Source of the DNA: Acidobacterium sp. S8
Lineage (GTDB): Bacteria; Acidobacteriota; Terriglobia; Terriglobales; Acidobacteriaceae
Assembly (NCBI RefSeq): GCF_009765985.1
Contig: NZ_LMUM01000037.1
Location: forward strand, 194,113-258,112
DNA length: 64,000 nt
Direction: 5' to 3'
Shown here one piece after another: positions 25,688 to 33,962 of this stretch; the first letter of the stretch is position 1, and each line of letters starts with the position of its first letter. A program made the position numbers and the translations under genes. Below the pieces are notes generated by a model. That model saw nothing but the letters and a program-made list of their open reading frames with translations, was not told the DNA's origin and made no database searches.

Positions 25688-26509
25688 ATGAACGAAGATA
25701 TTACTCAAATACGCGTAGCCATTCTCGGCGCGGGCAAAATGGGCGGCATTCTGCTGCAGGCGTTTTTGAAGCAGCAGCTCTTTACGCAGGATCAGCTGAC
25801 CGCGACTGTTGCGCATGAGGAACGGGCGCAGGTGCTCTCCGCACAGTGGGGCGTGGAAGTAACGACTGATAATGTTGAGGCGGCGCGCCGCGCCGACCTC
25901 ATTCTACTGGGTGTGAAGCCGTTTCAGGTCACAGAACTGGTCAGCCAACTCAGGCCGGTACTTACAGAGGAAAAGATGCTGATGTCCTTTGCGACAGGCG
26001 TGAAGACAAGCGCTATCGAAGAGGCAGCGGGGCTGTCCATTCCCGTAATCCGTTCCATGCCGAATACCCCGTCCATGCTGGGCGTGGGCATGACGGCTCT
26101 CTGTCGCGGTAGGTATGTCACCGATGCGCAGATGCTGATGGCCTCACGCATTTATGAGACGATTGGCCGCACTGTGATTGTGGACGAGAAGCATATGGAT
26201 GCCGTCACAGCGCTTTCCGCCTCGGGGCCGGCATACATCTACATCATTCTCGAATCGCTTGCCGAAGCCGGTGTAAAAGTCGGCCTACCGCGCGATATCG
26301 CGACGTTGCTCGCCGCGCAGATGACTTTCGGTGCGTCCAAGATGGTGCTGGATACGGGATATCATCCGGCGTTGCTCAAGGATGCCGTTACAACTCCGGC
26401 TGGCTGCACGATTGACGGCATCCTGGAACTCGAAGAAGGGGGTCTTCGCGTCACCTTGATTAAGGCTGTTATGCGGGCAGCGCAACGCGCTCGCGAGCTT
26501 GCTGGATAG
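25688..26509 (+). CDS. proC: Pyrroline-5-carboxylate reductase
   Basis: 273 residues, usual length. Makes L-proline from 1-pyrroline-5-carboxylate with NAD(P)H in the cytosol. The Rossmann motif AILGAGKMGGILLQAFL is at residues 9-25, VIRSMPNTPSMLGVGM around 118-133, and the substrate region VTALSASGPAYIYIILESLAEAGVKVGLPRD around 175-205, with TPAGCTIDGILELEEGGLR toward the end. AGGAG lies just upstream of the ATG. Its last 41 nt overlap, tail to tail, the 3' end of the glycosyltransferase at 26469. Confidence 0.96.
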   Translation: MNEDITQIRVAILGAGKMGGILLQAFLKQQLFTQDQLTATVAHEERAQVLSAQWGVEVTTDNVEAARRADLILLGVKPFQVTELVSQLRPVLTEEKMLMSFATGVKTSAIEEAAGLSIPVIRSMPNTPSMLGVGMTALCRGRYVTDAQMLMASRIYETIGRTVIVDEKHMDAVTALSASGPAYIYIILESLAEAGVKVGLPRDIATLLAAQMTFGASKMVLDTGYHPALLKDAVTTPAGCTIDGILELEEGGLRVTLIKAVMRAAQRARELAG

Positions 26510-27701
26510 CAGGAACGCCCTTTTCGAGCAGGTTGAGGAAATAGTCTGCGATTGGCACGATGTCGAAGTGTGATTCAGCGTAGGCTCTCGCCTGCTTTCC
26601 AAACCAAGTGCGTTGATCGTGACTGCTGATCAGTTTGCGACCGGCGGAAACAAAGTCCGCAGGAGAGTCGGGTGATACGACCCATCCTGCATTGGCGGCT
26701 CGAACCACTTTTGTCGCCTGATTCTCTTCGGGAGCCGCCATCAGCATGGCCCGTCCCGCGCAAAGATATGCAAGTGCCTTGGAGGGAACGGCAAACATCC
26801 CTGCATCGGAGTCGAGGAGCGTAATAAGCACGTCCGCCGCACCCAGGACTTCCGAGAGTCGGTCATATGGCTGAAATGGCTGCAGGCGAAACACGTCAGG
26901 ACTGAGGTCTTTCGTATGCTCGCGCAGCCAGTCAGCGCCTATTCCCGCGCCATTCACGATCAGAATGGCCTCCCGCATTTTCTCGAGGTGTTGAGCGAGG
27001 CTCAGCAGCAATTCCGGGCGATGCTTCATCCCCAGTGTTCCCGAGTACATGAAGCAGAACTTGTCCGCGACGTGATTCTCGCGCGCCCACGCATTATCTT
27101 TTGGCAAGGGGAGCACCTCATCCAACGGTGCCCAGTTTTCGATCATGTGAATTTTGCGTGGATCGATGCCCCATCGTTTCACATAATCGACAAAGCCATT
27201 GGAAATGCAGACAACATGATCAGATTGTTTTAATAGCGTTTTCTCGACGTGTTCATAATACGAGCCGCCGACCCTGGCTAACATTTTGGCTCGGCGTTCG
27301 AAGAAAAAGCGAACTGCAAGGCCATAAATGTCCTGCAACCAATATACAAATTGGGCGTCCTGCCTTTTGGACTCCTGAAGGAGGAGTTTTTGCCCATCGG
27401 GCGGCATGTTTGAAGAGAGAATGGCGTCGGGGTGAAATTGACGTACAGCCTCCGAGACTACTCGGCCATATTCTATGTCCGCCGCTCGGCGCTTGAGCGG
27501 CGAATGTTTCACGAATGCCGAACCGATATTCATGCCGGTGATGGTGATATTGGCTGATTCTTTTCCGCACACGGCACCTTTTGGCGTGGATATGTTGCCG
27601 GCAAAATAAACGTGCTGAACCTGGTGCCCGCGGCGCGCTAACTCACGGCTGAGCTGAATCTGAAACGGGTGCCCTGAGAATTCATTGACAAAAATCCGCA
27701 T
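26469..27701 (-). CDS. Glycosyltransferase family 4 (WcaI/WbuB-like)
   Basis: 410 residues. The N-terminal GT-B half begins MRIFVNEFSGHPFQIQLSRELARRGHQVQHVYF. The donor half has FMYSGTLGMKHRPELLLSLAQHLE (about 212-235) and the nucleotide-sugar loop LLDSDAGMFAVPSKALAYLCAGRAML (about 294-320), where a conserved glutamate of the E-x7-E motif is not obvious. The order and the phrases VPSKALAYLCAGR and NWAPLDEVLP match WcaI-type enzymes of colanic acid and capsule synthesis. Stands alone, away from the 7-13 kb polysaccharide block. Ends overlapping proC by 41 nt on opposite strands. Confidence 0.9.
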   Translation of the reverse strand: MRIFVNEFSGHPFQIQLSRELARRGHQVQHVYFAGNISTPKGAVCGKESANITITGMNIGSAFVKHSPLKRRAADIEYGRVVSEAVRQFHPDAILSSNMPPDGQKLLLQESKRQDAQFVYWLQDIYGLAVRFFFERRAKMLARVGGSYYEHVEKTLLKQSDHVVCISNGFVDYVKRWGIDPRKIHMIENWAPLDEVLPLPKDNAWARENHVADKFCFMYSGTLGMKHRPELLLSLAQHLEKMREAILIVNGAGIGADWLREHTKDLSPDVFRLQPFQPYDRLSEVLGAADVLITLLDSDAGMFAVPSKALAYLCAGRAMLMAAPEENQATKVVRAANAGWVVSPDSPADFVSAGRKLISSHDQRTWFGKQARAYAESHFDIVPIADYFLNLLEKGVPAIQQARERVALPA

Positions 27702-27995
27702 ACGTCTAACCCCGAATTTTGGACTTTGCGTGAAATTTAGAGACGTACCCCACCTAAAGTTACCATGGTAAGCTAAAGTTTTTCTTTTTTATGTCGATCC
27801 ATGAATGGCAGCGCGTCTACGTCCTGCCTTCAATCGCAAGCAAATCAGAGACCTTTGAGGGAATTCCTATGACAAACCTGTAAATCCTTGAAAAGGATAG
27901 CGATGCTGGGAGTTTAACTCAACCAGCATTCTGCTATAGGGATAAGTCAATCTCTCCCTTGCGAAGAAATTGCATTGTTTGGCGAAGAATCAACA

Positions 27996-28391
27996 CTACT
28001 GCGGGGTCGTAGAATCGTTGACCTTTTGTTTGGTTTCCTTGGACTTGTCGTGGGCTTTCTGATTAGTTTCCTTGGACTTGTCCTTGGCCTTGGTAGTCGG
28101 CTCCGCGTCCGGATTTACGACTTTCTCTGTGCCTTCCTTGGTCTTGTCATAAGCCTTGGTTGAGCCTTCCTTGGTCTTGTCGTAGCCGGTAGTCGTGCCT
28201 TCTTTGGTCTTGTTGTAGCCCTTTGTCGTGCCTTTCTTTACGCCGGTTCCGGTGTCTTTTGCGGCATTTTTGGTGTCTGTACCGGCCGTTTTCATGTCCT
28301 GCGAGGCAGTAGACTGCGCCCAGATTGCGGCACCCGGCGCGGCGAAAAGCGTGGAGGCGAGGAGCAGCGAAGCGAAACGATTGATTTTCAT
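27996..28391 (-). CDS. Exported LEA-like hydrophilic repeat protein
   Basis: 131 residues. Signal peptide 1-26 (ending AAIWAQS). The remainder is strongly hydrophilic and repetitive: three 11-residue units of the form GTTKGYNKTKE, GTTTGYDKTKE and GSTKAYDKTKE, then a second set AKDKSKETNQK and AHDKSKETKQK. Eleven-residue Lys/Glu/Thr-rich repeats are the hallmark of group 3 late-embryogenesis-abundant proteins, which fold on drying and protect membranes and proteins. A desiccation or osmotic role in the periplasm is inference by composition. It is divergent from heme A synthase with only 36 bp between start codons. Confidence 0.85.
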   Translation of the reverse strand: MKINRFASLLLASTLFAAPGAAIWAQSTASQDMKTAGTDTKNAAKDTGTGVKKGTTKGYNKTKEGTTTGYDKTKEGSTKAYDKTKEGTEKVVNPDAEPTTKAKDKSKETNQKAHDKSKETKQKVNDSTTPQ

Positions 28392-28427
28392 AGCATTCGA
28401 TTAGATTCAGCCGCCTTCTAAAGAGTT

Positions 28428-29471
28428 GTGACCGAAGAAACGATTAAAATATTAGCCAAAGCAGGTGACACTCCGTTGACCACCAGCGCTCTTCCATTTT
28501 CCGCCGCCCGCGAAGACCACTCCAGAGGGGTGCAACGCTTTGCATGGCTTGTACTTATCTACAATGTCGCCGTCATATTATGGGGATCGATCGTGCGTGC
28601 TACCGGTTCCGGAGCGGGCTGCGGTGAACACTGGCCGCTCTGTAATGGAACGGTCATGCAGCATTCGCCGCGCATTGAAACCATTATCGAACTGACACAC
28701 CGGGTAACCAGCGGGATCGCGTTGGTTGCGATGCTGGCTTTGCTGGCCTGGACGTTTGCATCAACTGCGAAGCGTCATCTGGCGCGATTTTTTGTGATCG
28801 CAGCGGCCGTTCTTACCTTCAATGAGGCGCTTTTGGGAGCGCTTCTTGTGTTGTTGGGGAAGGTCGCTCACGACCAATCGGCCTCGCGCGCCGTGTATCT
28901 CTCGCTGCACCTGGCGAATACGCTGCTTTTGCTGGCGGCCCTGGCGTTTACGGCTCACTTTTTGTCGCGGGAGCGCGGATTCATGCGCGGCAGCGTCGAG
29001 TATCGGGCTCAGGGCGTGGCGTCAATCGGTCTGTTGGCAACGCTTTTCGTGGGCGTAAGCGGTTCGCTGGCGGCATTAGGCGACACGCTTTTTCCGGCAA
29101 CTTCGCTTGGAGCGGCACTGGCCCAGGATTTCTCAGCTAAAAGTGGGTGGCTGCTGCGCATCCGCTGGCTGCACCCAAGCCTTGGGTTTCTGGCTGGAGC
29201 CTTCATCTGCTGGCTTATTTTTACCAGCGCGTGGAGAGGCCGAAATCGCAGTCTGGCCATGGGTGTAGTCGGGCTTCTCGCGTTGCAATATTTGCTGGGA
29301 TTTGCCGATGTGGCGCTGCTTGCCCCTACCTGGATGCAGATCGTTCACCTGCTGGGCGCTGATCTGCTCTGGATTGCGCTGGTTGTTCTGACGGCTCGCG
29401 TCTGCATTGTTCCCATCGGCTGTACGGAATCTATCTGCCACCTTCCCTTTGCCGGTCTTCGATCCAAATAG
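28428..29471 (+). CDS. ctaA: Heme A synthase (COX15/CtaA family)
   Basis: 347 residues from GTG 28428. Eight membrane helices in two four-helix halves; the first holds IVRATGSGAGCGEHWPLCNG (about 60-79, the paired-cysteine loop) and ELTHRVTSG with a heme-ligand histidine (about 89), followed by HDQSASRAVYLSLHLANT about 145-160. The second half carries the IRWLHPSLGFLAG (about 240-255) and MQIVHLLGADLLW histidines. Converts heme O to heme A in the inner membrane for aa3-type oxidases. No ctaB or oxidase subunit is adjacent. The 5' leader is just 36 bp shared with the LEA-like gene; a convergent terminator follows. Confidence 0.92.
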   Translation: MTEETIKILAKAGDTPLTTSALPFSAAREDHSRGVQRFAWLVLIYNVAVILWGSIVRATGSGAGCGEHWPLCNGTVMQHSPRIETIIELTHRVTSGIALVAMLALLAWTFASTAKRHLARFFVIAAAVLTFNEALLGALLVLLGKVAHDQSASRAVYLSLHLANTLLLLAALAFTAHFLSRERGFMRGSVEYRAQGVASIGLLATLFVGVSGSLAALGDTLFPATSLGAALAQDFSAKSGWLLRIRWLHPSLGFLAGAFICWLIFTSAWRGRNRSLAMGVVGLLALQYLLGFADVALLAPTWMQIVHLLGADLLWIALVVLTARVCIVPIGCTESICHLPFAGLRSK

Positions 29472-29473
29472 AA

Positions 29474-29499
29474 AACCGCCATTCCGAAGAACGGCGGTT
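29474..29499. terminator. Convergent hairpin between ctaA and the TonB receptor gene
   Basis: AACCGCC (29474-29480) pairs with GGCGGTT (29493-29499), extendable inward to 11 bp with one mismatch. AAAA and TTCTTA flanks allow use from both sides, fitting its place between two convergent genes. Confidence 0.7.
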
Positions 29500-29525
29500 C
29501 TTATACAGCGCTGGAGGTTTCAGCT

Positions 29526-32480
29526 CTAGAAGTTGAAGGCGGCCTCCAGGAAGATGCTACGGTTGCCTGCCGTCGGCGGACCGAAGAAGCCGCCGGCGAG
29601 CGATTGTGATTTACCGAAGAATGATTGCGGTTGATATACGCCTGACGCATCAGGGGTCGCAGACAGGACTGAGTTCGGCGTTCCCAGGTTCTGATGGTTG
29701 AGGACGTTCGCGGCAAAGGCTGTCAGCGTCAGGTTGTACTTGCGAGGCACTGCTGCATCCAGTCTGCCGGGACCGCCCTGATTACCGCTTAATCCACCGA
29801 AGCCGCGACCACCGCGGCCGCCTGGGCCACCACCGCTTGGGCCATTGCCTTCGACCTTTGGCCCGATGCCGATGACTTTAGCGACGCGCATGTTCAGGCT
29901 GACGTTGCTGGGACCGGTGCCGAAGCCATAGGGAACAATCTTTTCATTCGTTCCGAGCGGGTTGATGTTCATGCAGGGCAAGCCATATTGCGAAAGGTCT
30001 ACGGCATATTGCTCCGTGCAGCTGGCGGCAAAGGTAGGACGGGCGTTGAACTGGTTGTTCTCGGTGAGATCCTGGCCGATGGTGATGTTGTAGGGCGTTC
30101 CGGAGTTATAGACGAGGAACGGAGAGAGGGATGTGGCCCATGGCCCCTGAATATTGCCGAAGATCACGAAGCGGTTGTGAATGTCCTGCGCGGCGCGCCC
30201 GTAGTCGAGCTTGGTATCGTGTGCGTTCGACAGGAAGCTGTTGACTCCGCCGGTGTTGCTCAACATGTTGTTGTAGACGTAGAAGCCGAAGAGGCTGAAG
30301 CGGCGGTAGCGAGCATTCGCGCTGGCGATAAGCTCGCTCTGCCGATAGAAGCCTCCTGACTGGTAGGTGTAGAGGTTCTCGCTGGGCGTAGGCAGATTGA
30401 CCGCATTGGCGTAGGTGTCATCTGAAGAATCGAAGTAGGGCGCGGACAGGTTGTTGGTGAGGTATTGGTGCACGCCCTGGCTGTAGAGGTAGGTCACGTT
30501 GCTGGTGATGTGCTTGCTGAACTGACGATCGACGCCGATGGCAGCCTGCATATCATTTGCCGCGTGGAAATGCTGATCGACCTGGAAATAGGTAGGAGCA
30601 GGAGTTGGCTGCCCCGGACTCACAATGACGATCTGCTGATTGGATTCGCCCCCTGGCACGGGCACGTTGTGGTGGATGGAATTGACGAAGAAGGGCGTGC
30701 TGCCACCGCCGCCAAAGCTATTGGCGATGCCGAAGCGCTGGAAGAACCAGCCGTATCCGGCGCGGAGGATGGTCTTGGCAGGCTTGCCGTGGCCGCCGTC
30801 AAGGGCATAGGCGATCGATATGCGCGGCGCCCAGTCATTCTTGTCATTGACGCGATTCTGCGCTTCCCAGCGGATGCCATAGCTGAAGGTGAAGCGCTGG
30901 CTGACCTTCAGATCATCCTGATAGAACATGCCGATATCAAAGAGGGTGACACGGGCGGTGTATTGATTATTGTTGACTACCGTGTGTTGGTATTTTCTGA
31001 AAAGCTGCGGCGTGGGATTGCCTTTGTCATTAATGAAATCAGCCAGGTCGTTATAGGTATATTGTCCGTTGGTGCCTGAGTCGGTGTAGTTGGCATCTCG
31101 CGTAGCACGCATTCTTACGCCGAAATTCAACGAGTGCTTTCCACCTGAGGCTGTGAAGTAATCCTGCAGCTCGTAGTAGTCCTGACTGTCGCGAGTTGTG
31201 CCGCTGTTGCTTCCGCCCGAAGTGAAGGAGCCCTGTACCGATACGGTGGGATCGGTCGAGAGCGGCGTCTGCTGATTGCGAGTGCGGGTGTATTCGAAGC
31301 GCATGTCATTGACGACGTGCGGATTCATGACCCAGCTGTTGCTGAGCTGGATTTCATTCTCGACATTGTGCGTGTCGTATCCAACGGAGGGCAGGGTGTA
31401 TTGACCGACTCCGGAATTGGATTGAGTATTGCGCGTGTAGCTGTAACGTGCAGTCAACGTATCGCTCGGGCTGAGGGCGAAGTCGAAGCGCGGGTTGATA
31501 TCGATGCGTGTGCTGGGATTGGCGACGGTCTGGTTCAGAAAGACGGGAGAGTTTGGATCAGTGGTAGCGACGGGATCTACAGCATCAACGACGCTGACAT
31601 TCTGAATATCGCGCCCGAAAGCACCCACGAAGAAGGAGATGTTCTTATTGATCGAGCCGCCGACATTGCCATTGAGGAAATAGGTGTAATAGTCGGGGAA
31701 GGGAATTTTCGGCTGGCCGGGCTGTAGGTTCGAGTTCAGGATAGGGTTCGCCGAGTTGAAAGCCGAATCAGTGCCGCGTGCATTGATGCTGCCGTGCAGC
31801 TTGTCGGTGCCGGGCTTGGTGAGAATCTCAATACGGCCGTATCCGAGGCGATCGTACTGCGCGGAAAAGGGATTCTGGTTGACGCGGATTTCGCGAATGG
31901 ACGATTTGGGCGGAAGCTGGCCGCCCGTGAAGCCGTCAATATAAATCTGGCCGCCGTTCGGACCTGCCGATGGACCGGCGAGGGCCTGCAGCTCATTCGA
32001 TAGCTCATCGGGATCGTCAGAGAGAGCATCAAGATCTTTGCCCTTGATGACGACGGCGTTTGCATTGCTGTCCGGGCTTGTGTCTACCGTGGTGCCCTCA
32101 GCTTCCACCTGTACCTGCTGCTGTTCGGTCTGGATGGCCAGCGATACATCGAAGAGCTTTGCCTGGCCTGCAGCAACAGAAATCGCCTTGGAGTTGGACG
32201 GGGCAAAGCCTTGCGCATTCGCAATGACAATGTAGGTGCCCGGCGTGAGGTTATTGACCTGATAGGAGCCGCTTCCGCTGGAAGTGACAGTAGCGACGGT
32301 GTGCCCGTCGGGCGTGGTGAGACTCACATTCGCATTCGGAATGACTGCGCCGGAAGGGTCGGTCACCTGTCCGTGTACGGAGCCCTTCGTGGCCTGCGCC
32401 TGGAGGCGCGATGCCGAGCCCAGGCTGAGAAGCAGAACCATCAGGATAGAAAAATAGCGTAGCAGGACTCTTTGATTCAC
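29526..32480 (-). CDS. Oar-like TonB-dependent receptor with carboxypeptidase-regulatory domain
   Basis: 984 residues with signal peptide 1-29 (ending SRLQAQA). Residues about 32-115 form the carboxypeptidase-regulatory Ig-like domain (GSVHGQVTDPSGAVIPNANVSL, GSYQVNNLTPGTYIVIANA). The plug domain follows, with QIYIDGFTGGQLPPKSSIREIRVNQNPFSAQYDRLGYGRIEI (about 180-222). A long barrel ends in LEAAFNF with terminal Phe. A Gly/Arg-rich insertion (GPSGGGPGGRGGRGFGG, about 900-925) is probably an exposed loop. Such receptors import or bind large glycans or peptides; the family is greatly expanded in Acidobacteriota. Follows the DUF5666 gene by 55 nt. Confidence 0.95.
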   Translation of the reverse strand: MNQRVLLRYFSILMVLLLSLGSASRLQAQATKGSVHGQVTDPSGAVIPNANVSLTTPDGHTVATVTSSGSGSYQVNNLTPGTYIVIANAQGFAPSNSKAISVAAGQAKLFDVSLAIQTEQQQVQVEAEGTTVDTSPDSNANAVVIKGKDLDALSDDPDELSNELQALAGPSAGPNGGQIYIDGFTGGQLPPKSSIREIRVNQNPFSAQYDRLGYGRIEILTKPGTDKLHGSINARGTDSAFNSANPILNSNLQPGQPKIPFPDYYTYFLNGNVGGSINKNISFFVGAFGRDIQNVSVVDAVDPVATTDPNSPVFLNQTVANPSTRIDINPRFDFALSPSDTLTARYSYTRNTQSNSGVGQYTLPSVGYDTHNVENEIQLSNSWVMNPHVVNDMRFEYTRTRNQQTPLSTDPTVSVQGSFTSGGSNSGTTRDSQDYYELQDYFTASGGKHSLNFGVRMRATRDANYTDSGTNGQYTYNDLADFINDKGNPTPQLFRKYQHTVVNNNQYTARVTLFDIGMFYQDDLKVSQRFTFSYGIRWEAQNRVNDKNDWAPRISIAYALDGGHGKPAKTILRAGYGWFFQRFGIANSFGGGGSTPFFVNSIHHNVPVPGGESNQQIVIVSPGQPTPAPTYFQVDQHFHAANDMQAAIGVDRQFSKHITSNVTYLYSQGVHQYLTNNLSAPYFDSSDDTYANAVNLPTPSENLYTYQSGGFYRQSELIASANARYRRFSLFGFYVYNNMLSNTGGVNSFLSNAHDTKLDYGRAAQDIHNRFVIFGNIQGPWATSLSPFLVYNSGTPYNITIGQDLTENNQFNARPTFAASCTEQYAVDLSQYGLPCMNINPLGTNEKIVPYGFGTGPSNVSLNMRVAKVIGIGPKVEGNGPSGGGPGGRGGRGFGGLSGNQGGPGRLDAAVPRKYNLTLTAFAANVLNHQNLGTPNSVLSATPDASGVYQPQSFFGKSQSLAGGFFGPPTAGNRSIFLEAAFNF

Positions 32481-32535
32481 AAAGTCTCCAAGGAATTAAA
32501 CGATCAAAAGATATTTGGGCTTACTTGTTCTGGGC

Positions 32536-33705
32536 TTACTGTTGCGCGGCTCCCCCGGCTTCGCTTCCGCCGCCGAGGCTCCAGGAAGAGGAAAATAAGC
32601 TCTGGCTTGCTGTGGTCGAAGCCTGGAGCATGGGTTCAACGCCGGCGAGCAAAGTAATAGCGGTTGCCGTTTCGCTGGAGCCCTGGGTTGAGACGATCAT
32701 GACTGCATCGCCCTGGTGCAGATCGCTGAGTTGCACGATCGGGGCGCGTTGCAGCATTTGTGAGAGATCACCGCCGCGAGCGCCGCCTTGACGGCCCATG
32801 CCAACGGTGCCTGCAGTGCCTGCGGGCGGCTGCGCATTCGCAGACGCGGGCTGCGCGCCAGCGGGAGCACCCTTCAGCCTGCCGGCAATGGCTTGCGCCA
32901 TCTCCGGCGCGAGTTTATGTAACTGTGAGTCAGACGTGAAACGCACGGTGATAGGTTTTTTCGTGGCAAGGTCCATCACGGTCAGAGTCTGTGCGCCTGC
33001 GTTGACCTGCTGAACCTGTCCAGCGATGTTGCGGAAGGAGCCGGCGACAATTTCATCCGCGGTGAGCTCGGTTCCGTCGGCGTTGCGGTCGCCGCGCGCG
33101 CGCAGCTGATCACCAGGCTTGATCTGATCAAGGGTGGCGACTTTGGCGTCGTCGAACTTCACCGAGTCCTGTGCGTAACGGCGGACGATGGTTTTAGGTG
33201 TGGTGTGGATGGTGATGGTTCTTGCGCCTGAGGCTACGACTACGGTGTTGCCAGCGGCATCGACCGATTTCACGATGCCTCCGCTGCCACGTTTCTGCCA
33301 GTCTTCGCGGTCCTGTTGCTGGCGTTGCGCGATATCGCTTTGTTTCATGGCGATGACGGCTTGCGCGGTGTAGGTATTTTCAGCCGAGCCAGGAGTGGCG
33401 CGGACCAATACTCGGTCGCCAATGGCGATGTCCTGCACGTGAATGGCGGCGGCGCTGCTGAGGTCTTTCTGGCCTGGCTCTGTGCGCACAATGCGAGTCG
33501 CATCGCCGACGGAAATTGTCTCCAGTACGCCCTTATCAGACTTGATGGTGATGCTGTCCCCGGTGGTCGCTGTCACGGTGCCGAGCAGCCGCGCTGTGGA
33601 GGCTGCAGGAGCCTGATAGGCAGCCGCCCAAACAGACTGCGAGGGGGCTGCGATGGTGGCAGCGGCGGCGAGCGTGAGAGCGAAGGATGTTTTTATAAAT
33701 GGCAT
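32536..33705 (-). CDS. Secreted DUF5666-domain protein
   Basis: 389 residues, signal peptide about 1-28 (ending SVWAAA). Three repeated OB-like beta modules follow: LLGTVTATTGDSITIKSDKGVLETISVGDAT (about 40-70), GGIVKSVDAAGNTVVVASGARTITIHTTPKT (about 140-170) and IAGQVQQVNAGAQTLTVMDLATKKPITVRF (about 225-255). They carry DUF5666-type phrases such as IKPGDQLRARGDRNADGTELTADEIVAG. The C-terminus is Ala/Gln/Gly-rich. Function unknown; extracytoplasmic. Immediately upstream of the Oar-like receptor in the same orientation, a pairing that suggests a surface complex. Confidence 0.85.
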   Translation of the reverse strand: MPFIKTSFALTLAAAATIAAPSQSVWAAAYQAPAASTARLLGTVTATTGDSITIKSDKGVLETISVGDATRIVRTEPGQKDLSSAAAIHVQDIAIGDRVLVRATPGSAENTYTAQAVIAMKQSDIAQRQQQDREDWQKRGSGGIVKSVDAAGNTVVVASGARTITIHTTPKTIVRRYAQDSVKFDDAKVATLDQIKPGDQLRARGDRNADGTELTADEIVAGSFRNIAGQVQQVNAGAQTLTVMDLATKKPITVRFTSDSQLHKLAPEMAQAIAGRLKGAPAGAQPASANAQPPAGTAGTVGMGRQGGARGGDLSQMLQRAPIVQLSDLHQGDAVMIVSTQGSSETATAITLLAGVEPMLQASTTASQSLFSSSWSLGGGSEAGGAAQQ

Positions 33706-33927
33706 AACGTGCTGTTTTTAAGGACGTTCCTGAAATCTATTTCCCTTTTGGGGCCTATCAAAAGGACGTGACCGGCCATGGGAAAGTTTCATCTCCTATT
33801 TTACGGGAAAACGGTTACAGAGGCAGGGAAGCCGGATTGGTGTCGTTTCCATGATTGAGTCTGCTGTACTTGTGGCGGTCAGCGTTTATCATCAGCGATG
33901 ACCGTCTTTCTGAGCAGTGGCAAGTCT

Positions 33928-33950
33928 CCTCAGATCGCGACCATCTGAGG
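33928..33950 (+). promoter_or_regulatory. Hairpin covering the ribosome-binding region of the fucose-type transporter
   Basis: CCTCAGAT (33928-33935) and ATCTGAGG (33943-33950) are perfect 8-bp arms around a 7-nt loop. The 3' arm contains GAGG, the best ribosome-site candidate, 12 nt before ATG 33963. It could hide the site in the mRNA. Regulation is inferred from geometry only. Confidence 0.4.
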
Positions 33951-33962
33951 ATTGGAAACTTC

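Noticed and set aside
33805-33820. LacI-type operator candidate GAAAACGGTTACAG upstream of the FucP-like gene
   Set aside because: Only about six of ten central positions are symmetric, unlike the perfect palindromes at 2.9 and 4.2 kb.
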